A DNA stretch of 6,346 bases from the NCBI GenBank assembly GCA_014377795.1, contig JACMOY010000107.1:1-6346 (forward strand). Direction: 5' to 3'. The notes beneath the pieces are model-generated. The model saw only the letters and a list, made by a program, of their open reading frames with translations. It did no database searches and was not told the origin of the DNA. Shown here piece by piece: positions 5,934 to 6,346 of this stretch. This DNA comes from Actinomycetota bacterium (lineage in GTDB: Bacteria > Actinomycetota > Actinomycetes > Actinomycetales > Angustibacteraceae). Position 1 is the first letter of the stretch, and the number at the start of each line of letters is the position of its first letter. The translations under genes and the position numbers were made by a program.

Positions 5934-6346
5934 CCCAGCCTCACCCTCGGGTCGATGACGGCGTACAACAGGTCGACCACCAGGTTCGCGACGACGATGA
6001 ACGCGGCCACCACGAGCACCGTCGCCGTCATCAGCGGCAGGTCGGACTGCAGCACGGCGTCCAGCGACAGCTTGCCCAGGCCCGGCAGTCCGAACACCTG
6101 CTCGGTGATGACGGCCCCGCCCAGCAGGGCGGACAGGTCCAGGCCGGCGGCGGTGACGATCGGGGTCAGGCCGGCGCGCAGCCCGTGCTTGCCGACGACC
6201 ACCCGCTCGGTCAGGCCCTTGGCGCGCGCGGTGCGGATGAAGTCCTCGCCCATGGTGTCGAGCATCTGGTTGCGGGTCAGCCGGGCGTACAGGGCGGCGT
6301 ACAGCACCGCCAGGGTGATCCACGGCAGGATGAACGACCGCAACCA
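5930..6346 (-). CDS. Peptide/nickel-type ABC importer permease, DppB type, C-terminal 138 residues (5' end beyond the right edge)
   Basis: This is the C-terminal part of a transmembrane permease of the binding-protein-dependent transport family. The visible fragment begins inside a membrane helix (about fragment residues 5-22). Next comes the cytoplasmic EAA-type coupling loop that contacts an ATPase, from EDFIRTARAKGLTERVV (34-50) through GLRAGLTPIV (58-67). The tail VITEQVFGLPGLGKL (79-93), a last helix (about 107-130) and DPRVRLG are typical of DppB/OppB rather than DppC. Full-length relatives are about 310-340 residues, so more than half is outside the window; no start codon in the window should be taken as the true one. 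A DppC-type permease and a solute-binding protein are expected further upstream but are not seen. The stop overlaps the next gene's ATG. Confidence 0.94.
   Translation of the reverse strand, partial: WLRSFILPWITLAVLYAALYARLTRNQMLDTMGEDFIRTARAKGLTERVVVGKHGLRAGLTPIVTAAGLDLSALLGGAVITEQVFGLPGLGKLSLDAVLQSDLPLMTATVLVVAAFIVVANLVVDLLYAVIDPRVRLG

Overview
This window is GC-rich DNA from a mycothiol-producing actinobacterium. The evidence is the very high G/C at third codon positions, GTG as start codon for most genes (only one of the complete genes uses ATG), a recognisable mshB gene, and an FtsH-like protein of a type I recall from actinomycetes. The genus cannot be fixed from the sequence. All six genes lie on the minus strand, so gene order runs from the right end to the left end. 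The long plus-strand open frames are antisense shadows.

Right half (6346 to 3829): the tail of a peptide/nickel (Dpp/Opp-type) ABC importer operon. It holds the C-terminal part of a DppB-type permease, then a DppD-type ATPase, then a DppF-type ATPase. Successive genes overlap by four bases (ATGA, then GTGA), so translation is probably coupled. Both ATPases carry complete nucleotide-binding motifs and a C-terminal four-cysteine set of the kind that holds an iron-sulphur cluster in some family members. mshB, the deacetylase of mycothiol biosynthesis, follows immediately. At the dppF/mshB junction (3779-3848) there is a perfect 12-base inverted repeat, and the true mshB start is ambiguous there.

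Left half (2913 to 1): a 154-base gap with an 11-base tandem motif at 20-base spacing, followed by a 657-residue membrane-anchored FtsH-like AAA+ protein with a strong ribosome binding site. Four bases later comes a small four-helix membrane protein, which overlaps by four bases a flavin reductase that runs off the left edge. These three genes look like one transcription unit.

The most notable observation is in the FtsH-like protein. It keeps the HEAGH zinc motif but has alanine (residue 536) where FtsH proteases have the aspartate that is the third zinc ligand. It also has two insertions in the AAA+ domain totalling about 70 residues, a very short extracytoplasmic loop and an altered pore loop. 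I saw no CRISPR array, tRNA, rRNA, insertion sequence or phage gene, and nothing I would call a wholly new system.
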